A stretch of 64,000 nt of DNA, taken from the NCBI GenBank assembly GCA_024138015.1, contig JAMXBB010000008.1:5350107-5414106 (forward strand). Direction: 5' to 3'. Below, piece by piece: positions 11,952 through 24,182 of this stretch. Every line of letters begins with the position of its first letter. Position 1 is the first letter of the stretch. A program made the translations under genes and the position numbers. This DNA is from Lumnitzera littorea. Lineage: Eukaryota > Streptophyta > Magnoliopsida > Myrtales > Combretaceae. The notes under the pieces are model-generated. The model saw nothing but the letters and a program-made list of their open reading frames with translations. It was not told the origin of the DNA and did no database searches.

Positions 11952-14679
11952 CTACTTCCATCCAACAAATGCTCCTAGTTTAGAAAGATCAGGAATCCAA
12001 AATGATGGCTCTCAACATCCAGTTGCAAACATAAAGACTTCCTGGTGCCCACTTTACGACGGGAGGCTCAGTACCAGTACTCATCCAACTTACAACCTGA
12101 ACAGGAATCACGATGCAGTTAGTAGCTAGTCAACCAGCAGGGGCACAAGTGGGGAAGGGGGAACTTGGTGCCTCAGAAAATCATAAATATAGGAGCAGTG
12201 TCATATCCAACTACTTTAAACCCTGTTTTGGCCTAGAAGAGCTTAGACAAGAGGAACGGGAACACCAATAGCTATTGAAAAGTCATGTAAATAGAGATGT
12301 GATTATATGTCGATACATAGCTAAGGATCAAGCCACACAATGCTTTGATGTTTCAATTTATGACAAACAAACATGAAGAAATAGAGCTAAAAGAAACATG
12401 AGCAACCAAAAATATAATAGCAATTTGTTGTCATACTTCTTCCCTGCTCCTGACACTCCAAGCATACACACTGCCATCACCAAAACCTGCAAAGAAACCA
12501 GAAAAGGTATATTACTCTTCCATTGTCGCCAACAATATGTTGAGTAGTACATGCCAAGGTAATATAAGCTTCCCCTATGTACAGGTATTCCGATGAAAAA
12601 TATGAAATTATAATCATTAAAATATAGTCTCTTGAAAAATTATAGACAAGATCATATCAGATAAGTTTAAATTCTTGCAAACACTAAAGGAGACTATACA
12701 ACTCAATTGAGATTATGAATACCCAAACAAGATAAGAGTTCAGCACTATTTATGCATAGATGCTAAGGACAAGAATGTCGTATTTCCTACAGGAGTCACG
12801 AAGATATTTGTCCCAAACAAAATTGTATGCAAAAGAAAAAAAGCCGTTAAGTGGTCTAGTGGTAGAATTCCTGTGCTCTTAGTCACACAGGAACAGAGTT
12901 TGATCCCTACTCTTGCACCACAAACGCCCCTTCACCCCTAACCCACCCAAAACAACACCCCCCACACAGAAAATACAAACCCCAACCAAACCACAAGAAG
13001 AATAAGGGAAAAAAAAAAAAAAAAAAAGATCAATGGGATATACTAGAAATAACAAACATTCCTTCAGGGCTAAATGATGCTTCCAACATAGAGTTCCTCG
13101 AAATTGGCTTGACATTGAATGTGGATAACTGATTCAATATTAACAATACATGCATACTAGAAGGATTTCCAGAAAATAAATGAGGTGTCTTAGATATCAC
13201 TCAGAAGAAGGGTCAAGAAAACCAACCAATGTGCCTTTAAATGAATGAGGAACATGAATATGTCCATCCATGGTTGTCAAAAGCATTAGTCTCCCATCAA
13301 TGCTAAATTTCACAACATTTGCATCAGAGACATCTGCCCCCAACAGAAAAGACATTGAAAGGGCCCTGAAGGTTTCAAACATTATCTTATCAGTTGCAAT
13401 TTTTTTTCCCACCTCCAGCTTTACCCCTAAAGAGTACCGTGTACAGCTATCAAACACAGTAAATGCTATCAAGCAAATCATTGAACTTTTCAAACTTACA
13501 AGCATCAAACATTCTAATGTATCCCCCAAAGGCAATAGCAAATACTAAACCTTAATCATCATAAGACGTGGCAGGCCTCCCCTGTACACGTGAAAGACCC
13601 TGAACATGCAGTTGGAAGATTAGTACTAGATTACAAAAAACAAACCTAAAACAAGAGAAAATAATCCACCTGACACTTGTTAGCTCATTGATCACAAAGC
13701 AAAACGGTTCAATGAAGAGAACCAGATATGAAGCATTCCTTACATGGACACAAGCTAAGAGAGACAACCCTATTGAACAACAATACGGATAAAAGTACCC
13801 AATCATTCACAGGATTCACAGGTGCCAACCTGATCCCCAAAAGAAAGAAATACGTCTCACAGGAGCCTGAAGGGAACTTCTCATGATGACCTTTAAAGTA
13901 CTGCAAATACTTGTTGTCATGCAAAGAGAGCAGCCTCAATGACTCTGTTCCATTAATCAGGAAGACAAAGCTTAGCTACATTCGAAAGATCCTATGACTA
14001 CAAAACAAAATTTTGGGCTCCAAGGACAGACCATCCCAACCATTTTTTTTATGAATATGTGACAGTTGTTGGATCAGAAGTAAACGAAACCAAATTAACT
14101 CCATACTTTTTACTGTTGATAGTCTTCAAACAGTTGGGAATCCATAGTCACAGTTAATAAGATTAAAAGCCGATAAAGCTACTACATGTTGGTGGGAGAA
14201 GTGCCAAACAGCTACTTCTTTATGCAGGAAGTGTTTCTTATGTGAGTTGATGTATGGCAGGATGAACATTCTCTATGAGATAAAGGGAGCACAAAGAACC
14301 TTACAGATTTAAAATAAATAGGAAAAATTAACCTACACAAAACAAGGACACTAAAATTTCCTGATATCATGGCAAAATGCAAGTTTGCATGAGGTGGTCT
14401 ACCCTAAGCTCAACAATAATCATCAATAATCAACAGAATAACCTAATGCTCAACTCTAATCTTCGGGCAAAACTTTTAACCTTAGAGAAATATAAAGTCT
14501 ATATATCAAATAGCTCAAGGAGCTGGGACACAGACGAATTTGCAAAAACATAAATGATAGCATAAAAAATATACTTACGTTGCATTAGCCACATCATAGA
14601 GACGAATAGATTCATCATCACTGGCACTCACTAGATAACTGGATGTTCTGTGAAAATCCATAGAACTGATTCTACCATT
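11952..14679 (-). pseudogene. WDR82: WDR82/SWD2-like WD40 pseudogene, introns retained
   Basis: The intact family is a WD40 subunit of COMPASS-like H3K4 methyltransferase and of Pol II termination complexes. Exon-like blocks on the minus strand: 14579-14679 (SYLVSASDDESIRLYDV), about 13870-13960 (SLRLLSLHDNKYLQYFKG), 13670-13769 (RVVSLSLCPCKECFISGS), about 13487-13599, 13227-about 13360 (DANVVKFSIDGRLMLLTTMD), about 13045-13125 (ASFSPEGMFVIS), 12437-12486 (GDGSVYAWSVRS) and 11952-12096 (EPPVVKWAPGS). Damage: in-frame stops at 13709-13711 and 13685-13687 (both TGA where Arg is expected), TAA at 13552-13554 (expected Gln), one extra base and a TGA in the last exon, and a missing GT donor after GHHE. 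Many other splice sites survive, so it arose by DNA duplication, not retroposition. No first exon was found; a badly decayed block near 14150-14240 may be the missing second exon. Confidence 0.88.
12843..13027 (+). mobile_element. tRNA-derived SINE in an intron of the WDR82 pseudogene
   Basis: The head looks like a tRNA gene: A box TGGTCTAGTGG (12852-12862) fits the Pol III consensus exactly, and B box GTTTGATCC (12898-12906) differs at one position. A CA/AC-rich body follows, ending in an A run (13009-13027). The length (about 185 bp) is typical for plant SINEs. No target duplication is clear because the left flank is itself A-rich. It sits in the intron between the blocks ending GMFVIS and starting GDGSVYAW, in the orientation opposite to the pseudogene. 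Confidence 0.82.
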
Positions 14680-14684
14680 CTGTG

Positions 14685-15574
14685 GAGCATTGTTACACCA
14701 TGAGTAAACGAAATATCACATAAAAAGATTTAAAAAGAAATCCACCAAAAAGATGATAACTGGCACTCTATTTGATCAGAGAACAAAAACACAGAAGACT
14801 TGGATGGATGCCCCTCTCAAGTTTCTTTTGGAGTATAGACCTCATCTTGCAAGAAACATAAATCATAGATCGAAAACCTTTTAACAGACATGAATGAAAT
14901 AATGGGTTTCAGAATTTATATTTTTCATTGAAGCGCATATCTCACTTAAAATAAAGATAAACCCTAAAACTAAAAAATGGGTAACATGGACCAAGTCTAA
15001 TTTCCCTATAAATTACCCTATAAACCAGTACACCAGTTATCTTAGTTTGCCATGAAGACATTAAATTTAAAACTGGATCTCATGTAACTTGTAATGAGAT
15101 TATCAATGTCTCAACCATTAGGCCAATAGTAACTTTATTCCTAAGTATTCATGCCTTGTAGTTTACAAGGAAACTTAGAGGTCAACCTAGTCTTACCCAA
15201 ACAATAGTTGAGATTAAAGAATAGAAAAACTAATATATAACACAGTACGTTGCTGCAGATGGGCACACAGATTCATCTAAAGGAATTCTATTGCGCAAGA
15301 AATTTAGAAGCACACTGCACAGAAATCATAAATTTTTCAACCAATCTACCCATGGTTAAGAGAGACAGTCAAATCTTTGATCATTCTTTTTACTTAAAAT
15401 ATAACACCCCCACCACAACCATCAATCTCCAGATCACCACGACAGCAGCTCACATAGATGACTACTAGGTCACCTATATTATTCATCATGCCTGTAAACT
15501 TGAGGGTAGGTGGCCAGTTTTGCCCACATAACCTTCACTGAATCACAACTAAAGAAGAGAAGGTCATGCTCCTC
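14685..15574. other. Intergenic DNA, nothing recognised
   Basis: AT-rich, no supported reading frame. It may hold the missing 5' intron of the WDR82 pseudogene, but no first exon was found here or further upstream. Confidence 0.4.
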
Positions 15575-16850
15575 TTGTCCATTCAGGCATACATGGTGTC
15601 ACGGTTCGGGGCTCTCTCTAGCATATAAACAAACCATGCAACGTTTACTGTCCTGTCTCTATAGTAGCAAGCAAGCCTAACTCGAATGCAATGATAGCCA
15701 ACAAGGCTTAAATTTGTAAACAACATAAATAAGGAAGAAAGCTAACAGTAATATAAAGGACACAGACACGAATAAAAAAATGAATAGAACACTTTTATTA
15801 ATTCTGATAATAATATAAAATTATAATGTATATACATGGGAGTAATATGTATGAAACGGTTGTTGTCGATTGTGGAGAAAAGTTGGCCCTATGACAAGAG
15901 CGTTGTGAATATAGGTAGGAGAGAATGTCATAATCCGTGCTTTGAAAGGAGGTAGGGAGTGTTCAATTTGAGACTTAATGTGAAGTAAGTGACGTTAGCT
16001 AGCGATTTATTAGTAGGGTTGGGTAGTCTTTCAAGGTGGGGTTGGCCTCTCGTGAGTAAATTAGTCGAGAGTTAATGCCGCTCCCCTGATGATAGTCATG
16101 GAATGTCGAAACCAAGTATGAAGTTGAACATCTCCTATTATATGGAGAATAGTGACAATGTCAGTGTACACTTCTAAAGTAAAAAGGGTTTAGAACATTC
16201 TTGAGAAGACAGGAAGAAAAAGGCTGGCATACCTTCCTTAATTAAAGAAAATACATGAGACAAAAAAAAGTTGAGTGTCGCACAGGCACTTGTGAAGGAG
16301 GTAAACCTTCAGTCCCGTGACGTCCCGTGACAAGTACGGTCCGTGTTTTAAAGAGAAGTGAGAGTGTTCAACTTAGAACTTAATGTGAAGCAAGTGACGT
16401 TAATTGGTGGTTTGCTCGTGGAGTTGAATAGTTTCTCAAGACGGAATTGGCCTTCTATAAGCAAATTGATCGGAAGCTGATGTTACTCGCTTTATATTAA
16501 ACTCCAAGTTGAACACTCTTACTTCCCTTCAAGATACAAACCGTGACACATAGCATATGTCGCTCTGTACCACCTTCTAAGATCAGAGCATGTTAGAAGT
16601 GAATAAATCTCCTTCTATAGCAAGCTAAGAGATGAAGGTATATTCATCTTAAACCATGAACTTCCATCTAATTCAACATGGGATCAGTTCCATTTAGGCA
16701 TACATAGCATATTTCACTTTGTACCACCTTCTAAGATCAGAGCATGTAAGAGGTGTATAATTCTCCTTCTACAGCAAGTTGAGAGATGAAGGTATATTCT
16801 TCTTAAACCATAAAATTCCATGTAAATCCACATGGGATCGGTTGTACATG
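15575..16850. repeat. 154-bp tandem duplication, first copy split by the solo LTR
   Basis: After removal of the LTR-like element, copy 1 is 15575-15596 plus 16549-about 16687, and copy 2 is about 16688-16850. Equivalent points (CATAGCATAT) are 154 bp apart. The shared core includes TACCACCTTCTAAGATCAGA, GAGATGAAGGTATATTC and CATGGGATC. Non-coding; the frame at 16779 lies within copy 2 and is not supported as a gene. Confidence 0.8.
15597..16548. mobile_element. Solo-LTR-like element, TG..CA, 5-bp target duplication
   Basis: The element begins TGTCACGG and ends CCGTGACA, an 8-bp perfect terminal inverted repeat of TG..CA form. It is flanked by CATGG (15592-15596) and CATAG (16549-16553), 4 of 5 identical. 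The tandem copy starting near 16688 keeps the uninterrupted target as ..CATACATAGCAT.., supporting insertion at this point. The 952-bp element has no coding region. Internally it holds a diverged direct repeat (about 15931-16086 and 16336-16490), and sequence near 16339-16374 is inverted at 16503-16547. Confidence 0.72.
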
Positions 16851-17084
16851 AGCATTGTAATGCTCTGTTTCTCATCTCCATGCATCTTTCATGTTCACAA
16901 AAGACTCACCCAGCTTCACGTGAAATATAGCTCCCATGTACTTACTTCTCTCTCTCTCTGTCTCTTCAAATTAATCACCTAGCATTTATCTCAACTATTT
17001 CAGATGATTTATATACCTAATTCGATCTCCATATCTTCCGCTTAGCCTAAACAGAGAGCTACTACAAAAACAGAAAAACTCAAC

Positions 17085-17150
17085 CTTATTACCACTACTT
17101 GGGGTTGGCTATATAAATCCTATTTTGCCGTTGCACTTTATCATAAATCA
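17085..17150 (-). repeat. Possible Au-type SINE 3' end
   Basis: Read on the minus strand, GCCAACCCCAAGTAGTGG followed by TAATAAGGTTGAG resembles the conserved 3' tail of Au-type plant SINEs. The 5' tRNA-like part is not visible, so this would be a truncated copy. Tentative. The surrounding 16850-18735 shows no gene; 17990-18110 is rich in AACCCTA words. Confidence 0.3.
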
Positions 17151-18740
17151 TGTCTTCAGTAACCCTAAAAGAAACATGTAACTGACAAAAACCAAACTTA
17201 GTGAGAGGGAAAAAGAATAACACTTCATAACGCAGAACTTGTTACACGGACCTAAAGACATGTAACCAATGAAAAGGACAACTAAGATTGAAATTCAGCA
17301 ATCATTTTCCAAACTAGGTATTCGAAAAAATAGAAAAAAGAACTAATTTTAGGATCATTCGAAGTTAAAGTTCAAAACTTTAAATTTATGGCTGCTTACA
17401 TAGTCTCCAAAAGCCATGTCAACTTCCATGCTCTGGAGAATTTCTTCTATTTACTCTAGAGAAATTTTCTGTTTGTCATCTCTTTCTATTTGGGTACCTA
17501 AAAATGACCATGAATCATCATGCCCGCGATTGAAACAACAAACAACACTAGAGAAAAGGAAAATGCAAGTTTTAAACAAAAAAATAGAAAAGGGGGAAAG
17601 AACGTTATTCAATTGAAAGTGAAAATTCAATGCCTTCGAAGGAGATATTATGTTTTTTTTTTTCCTCCTCTCAAAGGAGATACTATGAATGGATTATAGT
17701 TATGCAATTGAAAGAAAGGGCAGTGTTACTATTTACATGTAAATTTTGTAATTATATACTTGAACTTTCAGCAGATATTAAAATATACCCAATTAAAAGT
17801 TTTCTTATTCCCACCTACTCCTCGATTATCCAAACTTAAGCTCATCAATTTCTAAGTCATAATTTCCCTTTCCAAGACATCCATCTATGTAAAAAAAGAA
17901 ATAAAAAAAGGCCACATCTATGAAACCATAAAACACAATCAAATAAAAACACCTAAACCAGAATCGAGATGGTAGATTAATCCTAAACACAAGAAATTGG
18001 CCTAACCCTAAAACCCCAAAAATCGAACCCTAGAAATTAGAAGTAGTGTGCAATTAACACTTTATGAAACCCTAGAAAATCTATCATGTAAGAGTAATCA
18101 TTTAGCAACGGAGATGGTAGGATCATGGATCGATGATTCAAGCTACAGGTTTCAACTCTGTTGTTGCCCATCTTATATTGAACTTTAAGCATCATGGGTA
18201 GAAAGAAGATGATGTTTGTGCGTCTTAAGGACTTAGGATTTTGACATTCAAATGCTTACGAGCTTACAGAATTTGTATAAGACATCTTTTACAATTCACT
18301 CTTCTTAGAAACAATCTACTTAATAAGATTTCTATTGTCATAAACTCAAGATAAGCTCCTCATAGGGTCGTTTGTGTGAAATATAGGAGAAAAGGGCAAT
18401 AAATTTGGTTTTTTCTATGGATTCATAATTTAGGTTTTGCCATTGACAGATTGTAGGTTAGGGTTTTGAATGGTGGATGAGGATTTAGGGTTTATTGTGA
18501 AGGGGAATGTATTGCAGTTGAAATTGTTTATTTTTCATATAGCTTGATGTAGTACTTTGTTTCTAATGTGGATGGTTAACTATGGAAAAAAAAAAAAAAA
18601 CAGGAGAAAAGATGGAATTTAGCAATCCACATCTCTTGTAATTATTAGCCCTTATTACCTACTATACCAATAGTATTAAGGGAGCTTAACAAAGGTGTAT
18701 ATTAAGACATTTGAAAGTTCAATTGAGTATACTTTAATAC

Positions 18741-21700
18741 TGTCATGCCTCGAAACAGCAGAGTCGTAACGGCCTCGCCGTGTAAATTATTCTAAGATAG
18801 AAGTTGGTCTTACAACTGCTATCTTAGACCTGATCTACACAAGGTGTTCACGACTAACCCGTTTTGAAGTAAACAGTTTGTAATTTAAATAAATCTTTTA
18901 CCTAAGAAAGTGAGAAAATTTATATATATACACTATAATTCAGTTATTACATTATTCAAAAATGAAAAATTTTAAATAAAACAAAACTTAGACCTTAAGA
19001 ATATATGTTCATTCTTCAACTATTTTTCCTCACTCCCTAGGATCCAGTAGTTGCTAGCTTTAAAGTAATTGTTTGTCGCTTCTTAGCCAGCACTTGCATG
19101 ACGTCTATAGGGATGTGAGCAACCACAGCTTAGTAAGTTAGGATGGAGGACTTAAAACTATACCATAAACACAACAAGGTTTTCAACTAATTTATTAAGT
19201 GCAATGCATGTTCAAGCAAATGCCATCACACGATGTTGTTCGGCTCGTCGTAAGATTAGAGAAATTGCGTCGGCTCTAATTCGGGTTGAGGAGTTTCCAT
19301 TAATGTAACAGCTCACGACCAAACCCAGGCTTGTGCTATAGAGACATAGCTCCTCCCGTGACTACCTTCGAACCATTGACTTTACCCTCGCCGCGACCTC
19401 CTCTCCTGTCACTTAGTTCGACTGAGGATGAAGAAGGGACCATTTTGTAATCCTGCGCTATCCCTTTCGAAGGGGTCGGTATTTGGCTGGAGAGTCCTAA
19501 GTTCCCTTAATGGGTTGTCATGTAGATCCGAGTATGATTATAGGTCATATATTTGATTATGTCCAATTTAGGATGATTAATCATTTCATACAAATCATAC
19601 AATATAATCCAAAACAACAGACAGAATCATAGCATCACACATAATCAAGCACATGCACACATCCAACTATCTAACAAGCACAACCAAGCATAATCTCAAG
19701 CCTCCAAAATACATCAATGTATTAATCCTAACTTACCTCGACTTCTCGCTCACTCACTCGAGGTCCAACTTGCTCAGGCTATCACCGATCATCTCTATAA
19801 CACAAACATGGTTTTAGTTTTTCATATAACTATTATAGGTTTATTTTATCATATAACGTTTATTGTTATGTTTTGTTTAGGGTTTAATATACCTAATTAT
19901 TTGGGTCTTAAGTCTTTTACAATTATTCTAGGTTTGGGGTTAGGTTCGGGTTCGGGTTCGGGTTCGGTTTCTAGATCAATTTCTAAATTAGGTTTTAGTT
20001 CGATTTCTAAGTATTATTTTATACTCGAACCCTAAAAATTCGTTTCAACTCATAATGTGAAATCAATCACATTACTTCCCAATCTCCTAAATATCATCAT
20101 TACCTCTAATTAATATTTTATTCCATCCGGTACACTTAAATCCTTATTAGTGTACCAAATTTACTCCTGATGTGAGAAATTTTTAAAATTTTTTATATAA
20201 TTATATAAATTCAAGTTTCCTATCAGATTTATTGTATATTTTTATTATTATCATAATATCAATTTTTATTTTAATATTTTCTATTTATTATATTTCTAAT
20301 AATTGTGTATTATGTACTATTACTTATTATATATATAATACACATATAATATTTTTATCACTCTAATTACTATCTCTTAATATTAATTATCATTTCAAAA
20401 TGTCTAAATTCATCCTAAATCAGATTTTACACCTAATTACCCTAATTTACAAAATTAACTTAAATAACTTAAAATGTACTATTTTTCTATATTACTTATT
20501 TACTACATAATTAACCTAATAATTACATCTAACACCCTAAATGCTATAAGTATCATACTCCATCAGATTTCAACATCCTAAAACATATACTTATTCACTA
20601 AATCAGTAATTAACCATTTAATTACTTTATTAACCCTAAATTACCCATTTTATGTCTCATTTTAAGGCCTAAAAATTATCTAAAAATTTCAAAAATTAAT
20701 TTTTGAAAACGGGCTTCATACACTGTTCTATATTATCTAAGTGGTCTACACAAAAATTTTGGATTCAAAACTACACTTCTAAAATCATGTATTTCTAAAT
20801 CATGCTCGGTTTTGCATGATTTCTTAAAGACCCTATATCACAAGACATATTTTCATCAAAATAATATTTTTCCTAAAAACTATATACAAAAATATTTCAG
20901 AATAACATAATTCATAATTTTCTAATAATATTTACTATTTTTAAAAAAATTACATAAAATCTGGCTGGAAATTGGACTCATCGATCAAGGTGTCTCCGAC
21001 CACCACCGGTAGCCATGGCCTTGTCGGGCGGTCTGAGCACTGCCACCACCATGTGGTGGTGGTGGCCATCCACTCCCAACTGCTCGTCTGGTATGGGTTC
21101 CCTTTAAAAGCCCTAATTGCATAGTTTTTCCTTTTTTTTTTCTAACCCTAATTTTTCTCTCAATTTTCGCTTCTCCATAATTTTCTCTGATTTCTAACTA
21201 TCCAAATGAGTTTTTTCATTTTTCTTGCTATTTATAGAGTTTTGGGGAAATTATTGTGCATTAAATTGGATAAGACATTGTCCAAATCCCTTAATTTTTG
21301 GTTTTTAAGTTGCCCTAATTTAATTGGTTGATTTTTTTCTTACTTTTCCCAGCTGCCACGACCCAATTCTGGATTATTTCTTATTTTTCCTGATTTTTCT
21401 TGATTTTTTCTTAATTAATTATGAATTTTCTTTAAGTATTTAGTATTATTTTAGCATATTTCGTATATTTTAAGTAATTACGTGTATTTATACCTACATG
21501 TAAATTCATATATAGTACAAAGAAATATTCCTAAATATTATTTAGGTTATTTTATGATTTTTAATATACATATAATTTATCTCTAGCGATTCGTTAATTA
21601 TCGAAATGCATTTTACGCATTTTCGATAAATAACGAGATATATATTTAAAATTTGGAATTTTTATAGTTTTTTATTTTATTACTTATTTTCTTAAATTCA

Positions 21701-21807
21701 AACTTACGAGATCATTTTACTAATATTTCTAACTTTACTTTATAATTTAGGCTCGATCGGGTTTTTCAACCGATCAAAACCTCGAATTGCTAGTTTTGGA
21801 GCTTACA
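18741..21807. mobile_element. Large solo LTR (3067 bp) with perfect 5-bp target duplication
   Basis: Starts TGTCATGCCTCG and ends GAGCTTACA (TGT..ACA), flanked on both sides by AATAC (18736-18740 and 21808-21812). No protein-coding region is seen. Internal features: a GGTTCG hexamer repeated four times (19943-19966) and a short GC-rich segment with a hairpin (CCACCACCA..TGGTGGTGG near 21043-21062). Length and lack of coding sequence fit a solo LTR of a large Ty3/gypsy-type element; the internal part was presumably lost by LTR-LTR recombination. Confidence 0.8.
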
Positions 21808-22254
21808 AATACAATCGTGTATAATTGAAAAATTTTATAAAGTTTAAGTACAAAAGGGGACATTATCCCATTCAAAGAACAGAGAGCTATATGGTAAGAG
21901 AAAGGAACAATGATGTAGAAAGTATGATGAAAAGGTAATTTGTTTAACAATGGTAAAAAATAACCTTGAACGACAAGAAATAGCAGTGGAAATAATAGGC
22001 TTCGTTTTGGGCTTTCTTAATGGATATTGAAAAATTCAAAATGGGCCATACAAACAAATATGTATATCGTCAAGTTCAAAAGTCCATAATAGGAAACCAA
22101 TTGGGCTTTGAGATTTCACATCTTACAATTATTGAGGTGCCATCTTAAAAATTAACTAAATCGCTCTATCAAGTTAGATTTTGGGACCCAAGCAAAGTGG
22201 AAAACTAGAGTGTTAAGTATGGGCACCAATGAGGGCCTGAGTAAGGGAAGCTTG

Positions 22255-24182
22255 TGTTGAAGTCTTCTAATTGGTTTTAATGATAATAAAACTTATATTA
22301 AGTGAATACTAATGAATGTACTAAGTGTGCAATACAGTGTAGAAGGCATAGTAGAAGGTTCGTCACCATTGAACAAAGAATGTAGAACTTATATAGAAGG
22401 TTTTCATTTATCAAACATGGCTTTAAAACTCTTGTAGAAGCTTAAGGATATCGGAAGGTAGAGAAGGAAAGTAGAAGCTTAAATAGAAGCTTTGGGCTAA
22501 AAAATATATTAAGCATCTGTAGAAGGTTCAATAGAAGATTCAATTGGTATGAGGCATAACATCACTAATTGCAAAAGCTATAAAGGTAAAGTAGAAGTTT
22601 TAGTCTGGACTAAATTGATTTTGGGAAGAGAAATTCTATCTTGAAAATTTAAGTTAGATTTACTTTATTTAGAATGCCTAGCTATACTAGTAGAGCATAT
22701 TTGGGTAATATGATCGACTCGTTCCACTAAAGTTGGATTAATATAATGAGGATTAGTTTATACAAGTGAAATGAATATATTGATTATGCATTTGATCAAT
22801 CTTCAAGCAATTTTATCAACGTATTATACTTGTCTAAGTTTTAGATTATTTTCTGCACATGATAGTATAAGTAATTTTTCATCAAGTATCAATATGTGCT
22901 CACAATTTCAATGAGAAAAGAAATTCATTCTTAAGTAAGTGCAGTTTATGAATGAGCATATCAACATGTGATTATTATTCAAATAGCAACCAATTCAATT
23001 TTTAATTATTAAAGCATATGGAAAGCACGGGCTCAACATGACCAAAGCAATACATGACAACTATTAAAATAATATCTTCATGGAGAAGAAAAGGTTTATT
23101 TATTTTTTTGCCAAACATGGAGAAGAAATGTTGCTTCATGTTTCTGTAGCTACAAAGGGTTTAAACATAATATCAGTTTTTTATTGATGTGTTGAAAAAT
23201 TTATTATGGGATAAATATTCAAATTCAAATTTAAATCTAAAGTTAAGGATTTGGTGTGGATTTAGTTGTGAGATCTTTTTTATTCAAATTTAAATTAGAG
23301 ATAAAGGTTAAGGATATTGGTCGAGTTGGAATTTTTTAATAAGGTGATAAGGATAAGGTTTTAAGAGATTTTTAAGGGATTGATATATACATATCTAAAG
23401 ATAAGGTTTAAGAATATTTCCTTAAGGATGTGGTGAAGATATTAAAATTTAAATAAGGGAATATTTTTTTGAACGAATTTTGAAGTGTTTTCAAGATAAA
23501 GTTTTGCAAGATATTTTCTAGATTTGAATTTCAAATCAATTTTAATTTATCTTCCAGTTGTTAAGTGGATAAGTGACAAATCCAAATCAATCAAGATTTA
23601 AGGAGAAAAATATTCAAATTGAACGTAAAACTACAACTTATCTATGTAGCAATATTTAAAAAATATAACGAAGAGAGATCGACTATTATCTTATCGTGAT
23701 AAGTCAGCTGTATTCAGAATCCATCAAACCCTATAACTTTATTTATTTTCTATTGTCTTTTGTTTTGAGCTAAATTATCGAGGATCAAAATCAATTTTAT
23801 TTCCTCATTGTTTGTTCACTTATTTGTGTGAGGATTTGTTGTAACTTTGAGAGAGTGGTTGGTTATTGTAGTCTCTGTTTAGTCTATTGTAGAGACTAGT
23901 GAAATAGGGAAGTTGGTTGTAGAGGTTGAGAGCACTAGATTTTGTACTCTCTTTTAAAGTTTGATTGAATTGATATAGTGGAACAACTAGTGAAGACAAC
24001 TAGATCCTCAACAGTGAATCTAGAAGAGAAGGTTAATGTACGAGATGAAGCCAATATAAAATCGTATACTTGATCTTCTTATGTTATCTCTTTTTAATTA
24101 TTGTTTTACTTATTAAAGTTCTAAAATTTTGTTTTAGAAAAGTTTATAATAATCAATTCACCCATCTCTTGATTGCTAGACA
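22255..24182 (+). mobile_element. Copia-type LTR-like block
   Basis: The 5' end (TGTTGAAGTCTTCTAATTGG, then TTTTAATGATAATAAAAC) and the 3' end (CAATTCACCCATCTCTTG) are the characteristic ends of plant Ty1/copia LTRs of the SIRE/Retrofit kind. Between them is an area crowded with TAGAAG words (22330-22600). About 1.9 kb is long for one LTR, so an insertion or a second fragment may be included. No target duplication was found and there is no primer-binding site after the 3' end. Confidence 0.5.

Noticed and set aside
12843..12914. A working tRNA gene
   Set aside because: No cloverleaf with paired acceptor stem can be drawn; the B box has a mismatch and an A tail follows, so it is a SINE head.
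12879..13115. 78-codon minus-strand frame rich in Phe and Gly/Val
   Set aside because: It is the reverse strand of the SINE and its poly(A) tail.
13552..13939. Two overlapping minus-strand frames as separate genes
   Set aside because: They are exon-plus-intron read-throughs of the WDR82 pseudogene.
16779..16982. 67-codon plus-strand frame
   Set aside because: Half lies in a tandem repeat copy and no protein resemblance is seen.
21755..21794. Helitron 3' end (GATCGG hairpin followed by CTAGT)
   Set aside because: The hairpin and CTAG fit the pattern, but the TG..CA ends with exact AATAC duplication 14 bp further right explain the boundary better as a solo LTR.
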